Assembly: GCA_022072175.1 (NCBI GenBank)
Contig: JAJVIE010000013.1
Location: 92,030-156,029 of the forward strand
Direction: 5' to 3'
Source: Candidatus Omnitrophota bacterium
Lineage (GTDB): Bacteria > Omnitrophota > Gorgyraeia > 2-02-FULL-51-18
Length of the DNA stretch: 64,000 nt
The position numbers and the translations under genes are program-made. Of this stretch, positions 1 through 12,704 are shown one piece after another. Below the pieces are notes generated by a model, which did no database searches, was not told the origin of the DNA, and was given only the letters and a program-made list of their open reading frames with translations. Numbering within the stretch: position 1 is the first letter of the stretch; every line of letters starts with the position of its first letter.

Positions 1-21
1 CCGTGGGCATCCGGTCAGGAC

Positions 22-39
22 GGGCGGATCGCTCCGCCC
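22..39 (-). terminator. GC-rich hairpin after RG-rich gene
   Basis: A GGGCGGA/TCCGCCC hairpin with a four-base loop lies just past the stop codon of the RG-rich gene. There is no T-run on the minus strand, so termination is inferred only from the hairpin and its position. Confidence 0.4.
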
Positions 40-46
40 GGCAAGA

Positions 47-631
47 CTAGTCCTGCTGTTCCTGGGACGGGAAGTTGCGGTGTTCCCGCTGCTGGCCGGG
101 ACGGAAATCCCCGCCGCCGCGGTTGTCGCGGTTGCCGTAGTCGTTGAACGGACGGCGCGGGCCAGGACGGAAATGACCGCCCCCGCCGCGGTTGTCACGG
201 CCGTCACGATTACCGAAACCCCCCTGGCCGAACGCTCTGCGCGGGCCCTGGTTGTAGGGACGGTTGCCGCCGTCCTGACGGAACGGGCGGCCTTCACGGA
301 ACGGACGGTTGCCGCCGTCCTGACGGAACGGACGACCCTCGGGACGGAACGGACGCGGGCCGCTGTGCTGCGGACGGTTCTGGAACACCTTGTTCTGGTT
401 CTCGCGGTACTCCTCGATGAACCCGTCGAGCTTGGTCTCGAGCGCGCTCAGCTGTGAGGCCAGCTTGTCGAGACGCTGGGCCAGCGTTTGGTCCTGCTGC
501 CCTTCGGGCGTGGCGGACGCTTCGTTATCCTGCTTGAAAAAACTCACGGTCTTCTCCTTGGTCGCTTTTTTGGACGCGCTCTTTTTGGGGCTCTTGGGTG
601 TGGTCGGGGTGTCGGTGTTGATATCGCTCAT
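47..631 (-). CDS. RG-rich low-complexity protein, possible RNA binder
   Basis: 194 residues with no recognised fold. Residues 1-45 are Lys/Ser/Thr/Pro-rich. Residues 45-80 form a short predicted coiled coil (heptads such as LAQRLDKLASQLSALETKL). Residues 85-194 are disordered and built from Arg, Gly, Asn, Phe and Pro, with repeated NRPFR/EGRPFRQDGG units; a 45-bp stretch is tandemly duplicated. The composition resembles RGG/RG tails that bind RNA or drive condensation in other proteins; a role here is inference. The gene follows pyrF but has its own promoter and an about 150-nt leader. ATG at 631 is the only early start and has just a weak GA-rich site upstream. Confidence 0.75.
   Translation of the reverse strand: MSDINTDTPTTPKSPKKSASKKATKEKTVSFFKQDNEASATPEGQQDQTLAQRLDKLASQLSALETKLDGFIEEYRENQNKVFQNRPQHSGPRPFRPEGRPFRQDGGNRPFREGRPFRQDGGNRPYNQGPRRAFGQGGFGNRDGRDNRGGGGHFRPGPRRPFNDYGNRDNRGGGDFRPGQQREHRNFPSQEQQD
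261..350 (-). repeat. Two 45-bp tandem repeat units in RG-rich gene
   Basis: The first 26 bases starting at 261 recur exactly at 306, and the rest of each 45-bp unit is similar. The units encode the repeated GGNRPF..GRPFRQD segments. Such in-frame repeats tend to vary in copy number between strains (inference). Confidence 0.7.
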
Positions 632-789
632 TTTCTCTAGGTGTCCGCTTAGGGTCGGTGTGTGGTCTTGCTCTGGTCTGACTGTCTGACTGGACCCGCC
701 TGGGGTCTTTGCTGTCTATCTACGTCCTGTTACTCAGGATCTGGCTGAGGTTGGAGAGTAGTCTTACGGGGTCTTTTGGACCGGCGTAC

Positions 790-822
790 CTATAATAAAC
801 CCGACCCCTGTCCATTTGTCAA
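790..822 (-). promoter_or_regulatory. Promoter for RG-rich gene
   Basis: The minus strand has TTGACA (817-822) followed by an AT-rich TTTATTATAGG stretch (about 789-799) that can supply a -10 at 17-19 bp spacing. It lies directly behind the pyrF stop codon and would give a leader of roughly 150 nt. Confidence 0.55.
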
Positions 823-827
823 CTTTT

Positions 828-1553
828 TCACTGGAGGGCGGACTGGACCTCTTCGAGCACGCGACGGGCCGCCTCGGCCGGATCGGTCGCCTGGGTGATG
901 GGCCGCCCGACCACGATATGGTCGGCTCCGGCCCGGATGGCCTCCGCGGGGGTCATCACGCGCTTCTGATCCCCGGATTCGGCCCAAGTCGGTCTGACAC
1001 CAGGGGTTACGATCACGAAGTTCTCTCCGCAGGCCTTCCTGACAGCGGCGATCTCAAGCGGCGAAGCCACCACGCCGTCCAGACCCGCGCGCTGGGCCAG
1101 CACCGCCAGGCGCTCGACCTGAGTTCTGGCATCACCCGACACGCCGATCTCGGCCAGGTCCTTATCGCCCATGCTGGTCAGTACGGTCACGCCTAAGAGC
1201 AGGGGTTTCCTGGAGGCATCGGGTGCACAGCGGCGCAAGGCCTCCGCGGCCTTGGACATCATGGCCGAGCCGCCCGAGGCGTGCACGTTCATCAGGTACA
1301 CACCCAGTTTGGCGGCCGCCTCGCAGGCGCCCGCGACGGTATTGGGGATATCGTGATACTTGAGGTCCAGGAAAACCTTGTAACCCCGGCTTTGCACGGT
1401 GCGCACGATAGCGGGTCCTTCGGCGGTGAAGAGCTCCTTGCCGATCTTGTACACGCGGGCCGTACCGGCCAGGCGGTCCATGAGCCTCTCGGCGCCGCGC
1501 GTATCCGGCACGTCCAGCGCGACGATCAGACGGTCCTCGGCGGCGGTCTTCAT
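828..1553 (-). CDS. pyrF: Orotidine 5'-phosphate decarboxylase
   Basis: Catalyses the last step of UMP synthesis, OMP to UMP plus CO2, in the cytoplasm. The 241-residue protein has the TIM-barrel signature DLKYHDIPNTV, with the catalytic D63-x-K65-x-x-D68 set, and the phosphate-binding VTPGVRP and GADHIVVGRPI loops near the C-terminus. The length is normal for bacterial PyrF. ATG at 1553 is chosen because it overlaps the pyrD stop by 4 nt (ATGA) and begins the conserved AEDRLIVALDVP segment; the longer open frame upstream is only the pyrD shadow. Last gene of the pyr operon. pyrE is not in the window. Confidence 0.96.
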   Translation of the reverse strand: MKTAAEDRLIVALDVPDTRGAERLMDRLAGTARVYKIGKELFTAEGPAIVRTVQSRGYKVFLDLKYHDIPNTVAGACEAAAKLGVYLMNVHASGGSAMMSKAAEALRRCAPDASRKPLLLGVTVLTSMGDKDLAEIGVSGDARTQVERLAVLAQRAGLDGVVASPLEIAAVRKACGENFVIVTPGVRPTWAESGDQKRVMTPAEAIRAGADHIVVGRPITQATDPAEAARRVLEEVQSALQ

Positions 1554-2494
1554 GCGCGGTCCTTGAGCGAGCCGATGACGTCCGTCAGCGCGGGGATCTT
1601 GCGCTGCTTCAGATGCTTCTCGAGGCCCTCGAGCACTTCGATGGGGGCCGCCGGGTTCATGAAGTTGGCCGTGCCGACTTGGACGGCGCAGGCCCCGACG
1701 ATGAGGAACTCCAGCGCGTCCTTGGCGTTGCGGATGCCGCCGATGCCGATGACGGGGATGCGCACGCGCTTCTTGGCCTCCCAGGTCAGACGCACCGCGA
1801 TGGGACGCACGCAGGGTCCGGACAACCCCCCGGTCTTGTTGGCCAGCACCGGCACGCGGCGCTCGACGTCCACCACCATGGCCACGAACGTGTTGATCAG
1901 CGCGATCGCGTCGGCTCCGGCCGACTCGGCGGCCTCGGCGATGAGACCGATGTCCGACACGTCGGGTCCCAGCTTGGCGATCAGCGTACGGGAGGTCACC
2001 GCTCTGCAGGCCGAGACGGCCTGACGCACGAGCTCCGGATCGTGCGCGAACATCCGCGCGTGAGAGACGGACCCCACCTTGGCGGCGTAGCTGACGTTGG
2101 GGCACGAGAGATTGAGCTCATAGCCGTCGATGCCGCCCTCGCTCTCAAGGCGGCCCACCACCTCGGCGATCTCGGCGGTGCTGTAGCCCATGACGCTGAC
2201 GAAGAGGGGCACGCCGATCTTGCGCAGGTATGGGAGCTTGTCGGTGATGAACCCCTCGACGCCCGGGTTCTGCAGACCGATCGCGTTGAGCATGCCCGAG
2301 GGCGTCTCGACGATCCTCTGCGGCGGGTTGCCCAGACGCGGCTTGACCGTGATGGTCTTGGTCACGATGGCGCCCAGGCGGCGCAGGTCCATGAAGCGCT
2401 CGAACTCCTTGGCGTGCCCGAACGTGCCGGAGGCCACGAGCACGGGATTCTTGAGCTGGACCTTGCCGATGGAGGTCGACAGGTTCACGCCCAT
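1550..2494 (-). CDS. pyrD: Dihydroorotate dehydrogenase 1B, catalytic subunit
   Basis: 314-residue FMN-containing subunit that oxidises dihydroorotate to orotate. The class 1 pattern is clear: early ASGTFGHAKEF and PSGMLNAIGLQNPG motifs, and NLSCPNV, where C131 is the catalytic base (class 2 enzymes have Ser). The adjacent pyrK, encoding an iron-sulfur flavoprotein, makes this the NAD-linked 1B type, working as a PyrD2PyrK2 heterotetramer in characterised systems. It overlaps pyrK by 10 nt and pyrF by 4 nt, so translation is probably coupled. Length and motifs are typical. Confidence 0.96.
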   Translation of the reverse strand: MGVNLSTSIGKVQLKNPVLVASGTFGHAKEFERFMDLRRLGAIVTKTITVKPRLGNPPQRIVETPSGMLNAIGLQNPGVEGFITDKLPYLRKIGVPLFVSVMGYSTAEIAEVVGRLESEGGIDGYELNLSCPNVSYAAKVGSVSHARMFAHDPELVRQAVSACRAVTSRTLIAKLGPDVSDIGLIAEAAESAGADAIALINTFVAMVVDVERRVPVLANKTGGLSGPCVRPIAVRLTWEAKKRVRIPVIGIGGIRNAKDALEFLIVGACAVQVGTANFMNPAAPIEVLEGLEKHLKQRKIPALTDVIGSLKDRA

Positions 2495-3294
2495 ACGATC
2501 TCCCCGGCCGGGAACACCGGCCCTTCACAACAGGCGATGGCGTAGCGATGGGCACCGGGCGCGCAGGCGGCGTCCTGTACCTTGATCGCGCAACCGAGAC
2601 AGGCGCCGTAGCCGCAGGCCATCGGCACTTCGACGGACACCTCGCAGGCGGCGCCGTGCTTGAGGGCTAGGGCGGAGACGGCCTTGAGCATCGGCGTGGG
2701 TCCGCAGGTGTAGATGCGTGTACCCGCGGGATCACCGAGGGCCAGGAGCGGATCGAGCAGAGCGGTGACGTAGCCCTTCTTGCCCTTCGAGCCGTCGTCG
2801 GTGGCGCACTCGAGCTGGACGCCGAGCTTCTTGAAATCCTTTTCGCACAGGAGCAGTGACTTGTCACGCGCGCCCAGGAGCACGCGGATCGCGGGGCGAT
2901 CGGCGGCGGGCAGTTTCTTGAGCGACTGCGCCAGATGGTACAGCGGCGGGATACCCACGCCGCCGCCCACGAGCACCGCGACACGCTCTTGAGGAGCGGT
3001 GTCCCAGCCCCGGCCCAGCGGACCGGTGATCCACAACTCCTCGCCCTTGCGGACCCTGGAGAGGATCTCCGTGCCCTGCCCCACGATGTGATAGAGGAAC
3101 GAGATCGTCCCCGCGCCTGCGGTGAGGAAGCTGAACGGCCGCGGCAGGAGCGGCTCGGTGGAGTCCGAGCACATCACCTGCACGAACTGTCCGGGACGCG
3201 CCGCTCCGGCGATCCGGCGGGCGCGCAGTCTCAGCACATGGTGACCGGGAGCGACCCTCTGGTTATCGAGGACCCGGCAGCGTTCACGCCACAT
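2485..3294 (-). CDS. pyrK: Dihydroorotate dehydrogenase electron-transfer subunit
   Basis: 269-residue partner of PyrD that carries electrons from FMN through a 2Fe-2S cluster and FAD to NAD+. Residues about 1-100 form the flavin-binding domain (LPRPFSF motif), and about 100-215 the NAD-binding domain (LVGGGVGIPPLYHLA). The C-terminal ACGYGACLGCAIK segment plus a later Cys supply the cluster ligands. ATG at 3294 is 10 nt after the carB stop with a GAGGAG-type site in the gap. Length and domain order match PyrK of Firmicutes and other 1B systems. Confidence 0.95.
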   Translation of the reverse strand: MWRERCRVLDNQRVAPGHHVLRLRARRIAGAARPGQFVQVMCSDSTEPLLPRPFSFLTAGAGTISFLYHIVGQGTEILSRVRKGEELWITGPLGRGWDTAPQERVAVLVGGGVGIPPLYHLAQSLKKLPAADRPAIRVLLGARDKSLLLCEKDFKKLGVQLECATDDGSKGKKGYVTALLDPLLALGDPAGTRIYTCGPTPMLKAVSALALKHGAACEVSVEVPMACGYGACLGCAIKVQDAACAPGAHRYAIACCEGPVFPAGEIVWA

Positions 3295-3304
3295 GGGCTC
3301 TCCT

Positions 3305-7639
<4,335 letters not shown>

Positions 7640-7647
<8 letters not shown>

Positions 7648-8932
7648 GCTTCACCAGCTCCCCGTTGCGCAGCACACAGCGTCCCGCGACCCACACGTCC
7701 GTCGCGCGTCCTTTGAGCCTCCAACCCAGGAACGGAGAGTTCTTGGACTTGGAGACGATCTTGTCCTTCTCGTAGACCCAGTCGAGCTCCGGGTCGAATA
7801 CCGTCACGTCCGCCGCGGCCCCCTCGCTCAGGTGCCCGCGGTCCATCTTGAGGATCTCGGCGGGCTTCTGCGACATCATGCGCACCAGTCCTGTCAGCGT
7901 CAGCACACCCTCGCGTACGAGACCCAGCGTCAGCGCCAGCGACGTCTCAAGGCCGATGATCCCGAACGGAGCCTTGTCGAACTCCGCGTCCTTCTCCCCC
8001 TCGGCGTGCGGCGCATGGTCCGTGGCGATCACGTCGATCGTGCCGTCCGCGACGGCTTTCTTCACGGCCGCTACGTCCTCGGCGGTGCGCAGGGGAGGGT
8101 TCATCTTGGCATAGGTATTGTAGCGGAGCACCGCCTCGTCCGTCAGATGGAAATAATGCGGGCAGGTCTCGGCGGTGACCTTGGAGCCGCGCGCCTTGGC
8201 CTCGCGGATCAGATCGAGCGACTTGCGGCTGGAGATGTGGCAGAAGTGCAAGCGTCCTCCGGTGAGGTCCGCCAGCTGGATATCGCGCGCCACCTCGACG
8301 CTCTCGGCCTCCGCGGGGATGCCCTGCAGTCCCAGACGGGTCGAGACCAGACCCTCGTTCATGCACCCGCCGCAGAAGAGGCCCTCGTCCTGGCAGTGCG
8401 CCAGGATCGCCATGTCGAACTTCTTGGCGTACTCCAGGGCGCGGCGCATGATGTTGGAATCCACGATCGGACGTCCGTCGTCCGACAGCGCCACCGCTCC
8501 GCCCTTGCGGAGTTCTCCGAACTCCGTGAGCTCCTGCCCCTCCTGCTTGAGCGTGACCGCGCCCACCGGCCAGAGGTTGATGAGCTCCAGTCTCCGCGCC
8601 TCCCCGATCATGAACTCCATGTCCGATCTGCGGTCGGCCACGGGCATGGTGTTGGGCATCGGACAGACCGCCGTGACACCGCCCTTGGCGGCCGCCCGGA
8701 GGCCGGTCTCGATCGTTTCCTTATACTCATAGCCCGGCTGGCGCAGGTGCACGTGCATGTCGATCAAGCCCGGACAGACGACCTTGCCCGAAGCGTCGAT
8801 GACCGTATCGGCCTTGTCGGTGAGCGTATCGCCGACGCGCTTGATCCGGCCCTCTTCGATGAGCACGTCGCGCTTGGCGTCGATGCCGTTCTTGGGGTCG
8901 ATCAGGCGTCCGTTCTTGAGGAGGGTCTTCAT
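7640..8932 (-). CDS. pyrC: Dihydroorotase
   Basis: 430-residue class I (long) dihydroorotase that cyclises carbamoyl aspartate to dihydroorotate. The zinc ligands H60 and H62 are in [15 protein letters not shown], further metal His residues in HCQDEG and HFCHISS segments, and the catalytic Asp in TDHAPH. The C-terminal strand [12 protein letters not shown] is typical of the amidohydrolase superfamily. All metal motifs are intact, so this is an active PyrC rather than the inactive PyrC' seen beside some PyrB. Overlaps pyrB by 4 nt and carA by 8 nt. Confidence 0.96.
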
Positions 8933-9894
8933 CGTTCCACCAGGGTCGTCAGGTACAGGACGGCCATCCTCACGGCCACGCCGTTGGTGACCTGGTCCAG
9001 GATGACGGAGTTGGGCCCGTCGGCCACGTCGCTCGACAGCTCGACGCCGCGGTTGATGGGTCCCGGATGCATGACGATCACATCGGGCTTGGCGCGGCGC
9101 AGTTGGTCACGCGTGATGCCGTACTCGGCCGCGTACTCGCGGATGGACGGGAAGAACGCGCCCTTCTGCCGCTCCAGCTGGATGCGTAGGATGTTGAGCA
9201 CGTCCTGCGACTCCACGGCCTTGTTGAGATCATAACAGACCTCCACGCCGAGCTTCTCGATGTGCGGCGGGATGAGCGTCGGAGGTCCGCAGACGGTGAC
9301 GTGGGCCCCCAGCTTCTTGAGACCCCAGATGTTGGAGCGCGCCACGCGCGAGTGCAGGATGTCGCCTACCAGGCAGACGCGCACGCCCGCCAGGGTGCCC
9401 TTGCGCTCACGGATGGTGAAGATGTCGAGCAATCCCTGCGTCGGGTGTTCGTGGATACCGTCGCCGGCGTTGACGACTCCGGCACGGATGGACCGCGCCA
9501 GGTACTCGGCGGAGCCGGAGGAGGAGTGGCGCATCACGATGGTGTCGACGTTCATCGCCTCGATGTTCTTGGCCGTGTCGCGCAGGGTCTCGCCCTTGGA
9601 AGTGCTGGAGCCGGAGGAGCTGAAATTGACCAGGTCCGCCGACAGTCTCTTGGCCGCCAGCTCGAAGCTCGTGCGCGTACGCGTGGACGGCTCGAAGAAG
9701 AGGTTCGCGATCGTCTTGCCGCGGAGCGCGGGGACCTTCTTGACCTCGCGGGCGGAGACTTCCTTGAAGGACTCCGCGGTCACGAGGATGTGTTCGATCT
9801 CCTCCCGGGTGAGCTCTTCGAGGGAGAGCAGGTCCTTGCGCGTCCACTGGGCGGTCTTCTTGTCCGGACTCTCCACGGCGGCTCGCTCGCTCAT
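8929..9894 (-). CDS. pyrB: Aspartate carbamoyltransferase catalytic subunit
   Basis: 321-residue enzyme joining carbamoyl phosphate and aspartate. The carbamoyl-phosphate motif [13 protein letters not shown] (S70, T71, R72, T73) and the second-domain [12 protein letters not shown] are intact, as are the [13 protein letters not shown] and CLVGDI segments. The first 20 residues are poorly conserved, so the start could lie slightly downstream, but ATG at 9894 overlaps the pyrR stop by 4 nt as in the rest of the operon. There is no pyrI regulatory subunit nearby, consistent with control through PyrR attenuation. Confidence 0.96.
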   Translation of the reverse strand: MSERAAVESPDKKTAQWTRKDLLSLEELTREEIEHILVTAESFKEVSAREVKKVPALRGKTIANLFFEPSTRTRTSFELAAKRLSADLVNFSSSGSSTSKGETLRDTAKNIEAMNVDTIVMRHSSSGSAEYLARSIRAGVVNAGDGIHEHPTQGLLDIFTIRERKGTLAGVRVCLVGDILHSRVARSNIWGLKKLGAHVTVCGPPTLIPPHIEKLGVEVCYDLNKAVESQDVLNILRIQLERQKGAFFPSIREYAAEYGITRDQLRRAKPDVIVMHPGPINRGVELSSDVADGPNSVILDQVTNGVAVRMAVLYLTTLVER

Positions 9895-10451
9895 CGGTGG
9901 CTCCCGGCGCTCACGACGACTTCCTCGCGGCCGTCGGGATCGGTGAGCCGCACATGCACGATCTCCTCATCGCTGGTGGGGATGTTCTTGCCGACGTAAT
10001 CGGCGCGGATCGGCAGTTCGCGGTGTCCGCGGTCGATGAGCACGGCCAGCTGGATGCGCCTCGGGCGGCCAAAATCCATGAGCGCGTTGAGCGCCGAGCG
10101 CACCGTACGGCCGGTGTAGAGCACATCGTCCACGAGCACCAGCGTCATACCGTCGATGTCGTAGGGGATCTCGGTGCGGTGCAGCTGCGGGTGTTCGGCC
10201 ACGCGCGTCAGGTCGTCCCGGTAGAGGTTGATGTCGAGCAGGCCCAGCGGCACCTGCATCGAGGAGATGGAGCGGATGAGCTCTCCCAGACGCCGCGCCA
10301 GCGTCACTCCGCGCGTCTGGATGCCGATGAGCGCCAGACCCTCGACGCCCTTGTTCTTCTCGAGGATCTCATGAGCGATGCGCGTGAGCGTGCGCTCGAT
10401 GGAAGGTCCGTCGAGCACCTGCTTCTCGGCGCGCGCGCCGTTCACAGGCAT
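9891..10451 (-). CDS. pyrR: PyrR, pyr mRNA-binding attenuator / uracil phosphoribosyltransferase
   Basis: 186-residue regulator with a PRTase fold. It shows the PyrR hallmarks: [20 protein letters not shown] near the N-terminus, [13 protein letters not shown], and the PRPP loop [15 protein letters not shown]. In characterised species UMP-bound PyrR binds leader RNA and favours termination, and many PyrR proteins also convert uracil to UMP. ATG at 10451 is chosen because it follows the leader terminator and gives a family-like N-terminus; an in-frame GTG at 10481 lies inside the terminator stem and is unlikely. First gene of the operon it should regulate. Confidence 0.94.
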   Translation of the reverse strand: MPVNGARAEKQVLDGPSIERTLTRIAHEILEKNKGVEGLALIGIQTRGVTLARRLGELIRSISSMQVPLGLLDINLYRDDLTRVAEHPQLHRTEIPYDIDGMTLVLVDDVLYTGRTVRSALNALMDFGRPRRIQLAVLIDRGHRELPIRADYVGKNIPTSDEEIVHVRLTDPDGREEVVVSAGSHR

Positions 10452-10513
10452 GAAAAATCCCGCCTGTCCTTGTGCGGACACGCGGGTCTCATCGGATCTT
10501 GGATGGTCTTCAT
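10442..10513 (-). CDS. Putative 23-residue leader peptide of the pyr operon
   Basis: ATG at 10513 sits 7 nt after AAGGAG and opens a 23-codon frame (begins [16 protein letters not shown]) that runs through the whole attenuator terminator and stops just after the pyrR ATG at 10451. Translation of it would cover the antiterminator and terminator sequences and could couple pyrR translation. The ribosome site is good, but a peptide this short may be incidental; no homologue is recognised. Confidence 0.45.
   Translation of the reverse strand: MKTIQDPMRPACPHKDRRDFSCL
10453..10486 (-). terminator. pyr operon attenuator terminator
   Basis: On the minus strand CCCGC-GU-GUCC / GGAC-AG-GCGGG forms a stem with a GCACAA loop, followed by AUUUUUC immediately before the pyrR ATG. 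It has the stem plus U-run of an intrinsic terminator, and its 5' arm (10482-10488) is the exact 7-base complement of the PyrR-hairpin 5' arm, so the two structures exclude each other. Confidence 0.8.
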
Positions 10514-10526
10514 CCGTCTCTCCTTT

Positions 10527-10546
10527 GCGGGCCTCTCAGGACCCGC
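10527..10546 (-). promoter_or_regulatory. PyrR-binding hairpin (anti-antiterminator)
   Basis: The RNA GCGGGUCCUGAGAGGCCCGC has a five-base stem and a loop matching the known PyrR recognition core UCCNGNGAGG. Its 5' arm GCGGGUC can instead pair with GACCCGC at 10482-10488 to form an antiterminator. UMP-PyrR binding should hold the hairpin closed and let the downstream terminator form. Confidence 0.85.
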
Positions 10547-10577
10547 TTAAAAGGTGAACTTCAGCCAAATTGAACGG

Positions 10578-10606
10578 ATTATACGCTCGACCTACGGCGA
10601 TGTCAA
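10578..10606 (-). promoter_or_regulatory. Consensus promoter of the pyr operon
   Basis: A perfect TTGACA (10601-10606) and a perfect TATAAT (10578-10583) are separated by 17 bp on the minus strand. The start site should be near 10571, about 25 nt before the PyrR hairpin. The -35 box overlaps the stop codon of the upstream DUF1223 gene. Confidence 0.9.
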
Positions 10607-11346
10607 CGCTGGGGCCAATAATTTCCCGCGCATTGCACCGCTTCCGTGCCTCCCTCCTCGGTCACCCACACCGCCAAGGCCTTACGAGCGTCTTTTCCCT
10701 CTGTAATAGACCCAAAACTCAGGTCAGCTTCATACGACATTCCATCGGTCAGGCGTAGCGGTGCGGAGGCGCTCGTCAGAACGGCGAAGTCATGGTGCAG
10801 GAGTTGTCCGGTGTTCTCCCCGGAAGACGGACGGCTCCTGAGCCCCGACCCGAGAATGGCCGCGTGGGCCACCCAGCTCTTGCCTCCGGTCGGCGGTGTG
10901 TATTTGACATGGGCGGTGGAGGCGTCAGATGTGGCCTCGAGGATCCCGGCCTCCTGACGTCCCGGCACGATCCCGTACAGGTTCCAGGAGCGGTCCTCAC
11001 GTCCGTCGATGACGAGCATGGGCGTGTAGACGGAGTCCTTGCCCCATCGCGCGGCATAGTCACGTTGGCGGCGCGTGTGCGTCGCCGAAGAGAAGCGGTC
11101 CTTCCAACCCAGATAGTCCCAGTAGTCCACATGGAACGCCACGGGCACCACACCCCGCCACAGGTCCGGATGCTTCAGAAGCACGGAGAATCTCTCGTCG
11201 GCCGGAGGACAGCTCGAGCAGCCCTCAGAGGTGTACAACTCGACGAACGTACTGCGCTGGGGCCCGGAGCGGGCTTGGACCTCGACGGCATCGGCGCTGT
11301 CGCATGAACACACCATCAGGAGGACCCACACGGCGGCGGCTCTCAT
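10603..11346 (-). CDS. DUF1223 thioredoxin-like secreted protein
   Basis: 247-residue exported protein. An N-terminal hydrophobic stretch with Cys residues (about 5-20) is a signal peptide, possibly a lipoprotein signal at the VCSC site. The body matches DUF1223: ELYTSEGCSSCPPAD (C43 and C46, a CxxC redox pair), VPVAFHVDYWDYLGWKD, and YTPMLVIDGR, arranged like a thioredoxin fold. Its substrate is not known. The start ATG overlaps the stop of the upstream metallopeptidase by 4 nt, so the two are co-transcribed and both act outside the cytoplasm. Confidence 0.88.
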   Translation of the reverse strand: MRAAAVWVLLMVCSCDSADAVEVQARSGPQRSTFVELYTSEGCSSCPPADERFSVLLKHPDLWRGVVPVAFHVDYWDYLGWKDRFSSATHTRRQRDYAARWGKDSVYTPMLVIDGREDRSWNLYGIVPGRQEAGILEATSDASTAHVKYTPPTGGKSWVAHAAILGSGLRSRPSSGENTGQLLHHDFAVLTSASAPLRLTDGMSYEADLSFGSITEGKDARKALAVWVTEEGGTEAVQCAGNYWPQR

Positions 11347-12221
11347 CGGTCGGCTTCCGTCGCCGAAGTCTTACCCGTCGTGGCATATCTCCGGAAATTC
11401 TCGCGGAAGACCTCCTCGTCCTCGCCAAGCAGGTCGCTGATGACCTTGAGCACCGGCTCACCGGCGGCGGTGCGTCGCAACAGCGCCTGAAAGCCCTGCG
11501 TCTTGCGCTCGAGCAGAAGATAACGCACCAACAACTCGCTCTCCGTATAGAAATCCTTGACCCTCTCGCCCTCCGGATAGGCCTGGAGACCCGTCAGCTC
11601 CGACAGCGGGATATAGCGGTCGGGTTGCACCAACCGCACCACGCGCAGGTCGAACTCACTGCGGCCCTGCTGCATCGCCAGGGCCCGCCAGCTGATCATC
11701 TCTGCGAAACCCTCGTTGAGGCACAGCGGCACACGCGGCCCGATCATCCGGTAGAGGACCACGTGCGCGACCTCGTGCGCGAGCGTCTTCATGGGGGACA
11801 TCCAGTACGGGTCACGGAGGATGAAGAGCTCATCCCCGTCGGTGAAAGCCCCCGGACTGTGCGGGGGGCCGTGCAGTGCCAGGAGCTTGTCCCACACCAT
11901 CTGGTCGGTGTACACCCACACGTGGATCTTGCGCGCTCCGGGAGGCGTCTCAAGGCCCAGCGACTTGCGGATCCACTCGTAGTAGACCTCGGCGTGCGTC
12001 ATCACCGTCGCGGCCTCATCGGCGTCCGAGTAGTGATAGACGAAGTGTTCCGTCTCCGCGTGCAGGCGCTCGGCCTCGGGGATGAGGTCCATGGCCTTCT
12101 GGCCGCGTTCGGAGATACGGCGGTCCGTGAGCGCGGACCAGGACCGGGGTTCGGGCAACTCCGATGCGGCGGCGGTCCAGGCCGTCAGGACCAGCGACGC
12201 GAGGATGATATAATGGAACAT
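11343..12221 (-). CDS. Secreted zinc metallopeptidase, peptidase-MA-like
   Basis: 292-residue protein with a signal peptide (residues 1-20, cleavage after TAAAS). The zinc motif is H149-E150-VA-H153 in TLAHEVAHVV, with a downstream NEGFAE (E170) as the likely third ligand, the gluzincin arrangement of the peptidase-MA-like family. The substrate is unknown. ATG at 12221 begins the signal peptide; a 412-residue reading from 12581 only adds antisense of the PilZ gene. It is divergent from PilZ with 21 bp between start codons and overlaps the DUF1223 gene by 4 nt. Confidence 0.85.
   Translation of the reverse strand: MFHYIILASLVLTAWTAAASELPEPRSWSALTDRRISERGQKAMDLIPEAERLHAETEHFVYHYSDADEAATVMTHAEVYYEWIRKSLGLETPPGARKIHVWVYTDQMVWDKLLALHGPPHSPGAFTDGDELFILRDPYWMSPMKTLAHEVAHVVLYRMIGPRVPLCLNEGFAEMISWRALAMQQGRSEFDLRVVRLVQPDRYIPLSELTGLQAYPEGERVKDFYTESELLVRYLLLERKTQGFQALLRRTAAGEPVLKVISDLLGEDEEVFRENFRRYATTGKTSATEADR
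12209..12214 (+). promoter_or_regulatory. -10 box for the PilZ gene
   Basis: A perfect TATAAT on the plus strand lies inside the first codons of the divergent peptidase gene. It is followed by AAGGAGG at 12228-12234 and the PilZ ATG at 12243, implying an about 20-nt leader. No clear -35 is seen. Confidence 0.55.
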
Positions 12222-12242
12222 GGCCTTAAGGAGGCCCGCGCG

Positions 12243-12695
12243 ATGTCCGTCACCGAAAAACGTCATTTCATCCGCCATCCTTTTCACCTGCCCATCCGCG
12301 TGCGCCGCACCCATCGGGCGGGCCACCCCGCGGAGGTACGCACCGACAACGTTTCCGAAGGCGGTCTGGCCTTCGTGTGGATGCGCCGCCTGAAGCCCGG
12401 CTCGGAGTTGATCATCCGCATCCCGGTCAAAGCCAAGATCTTCGAGCTGACCGCCCGCGTCGTGTACGCGCGCAAGATCCCCCGTAGACAAGCATACCTG
12501 ACCGGAGTGTGTTTCGGGGACGCCGGCACGGCTTTCAGGGCCAAGCTCGCCGAGGAAACGCTCGAGATCATCGACTACCAACGGCGGATCTCCGTCCGTC
12601 TGGGCCGGGAGGTCAGCGAGGAAGAGGCGGCGGCCGAGTGGGTCCTGCGCTATGCGGCGAGCTTCACCACCGCGGTCCGTCCCCCTCGCGTCTAG
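12243..12695 (+). CDS. PilZ-domain protein
   Basis: 150-residue protein that is mostly one PilZ domain, which binds cyclic di-GMP in other bacteria. The two binding signatures are visible: RHFIR (R7 and R11, RxxxR) and DNVSEGG (N36-x-S38-x-x-G). A short helical C-terminal tail (about 110-150) follows. ATG at 12243 is chosen for the AAGGAGG 8 nt upstream; an in-frame ATG at 12213 lacks a site. No GGDEF or EAL gene is in the window, so the target process is unknown. Confidence 0.88.
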   Translation: MSVTEKRHFIRHPFHLPIRVRRTHRAGHPAEVRTDNVSEGGLAFVWMRRLKPGSELIIRIPVKAKIFELTARVVYARKIPRRQAYLTGVCFGDAGTAFRAKLAEETLEIIDYQRRISVRLGREVSEEEAAAEWVLRYAASFTTAVRPPRV

Positions 12696-12704
12696 CCCTT
12701 CCGC

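Noticed and set aside
10452-10481. GTG start of pyrR at 10481
   Set aside because: It lies inside the terminator stem and adds ten residues absent from PyrR; ATG 10451 follows the terminator.
11304-12242. Long plus-strand open frame fused to the PilZ gene
   Set aside because: It is antisense to the metallopeptidase, and the PilZ gene has its own AAGGAGG and promoter at 12209-12243.
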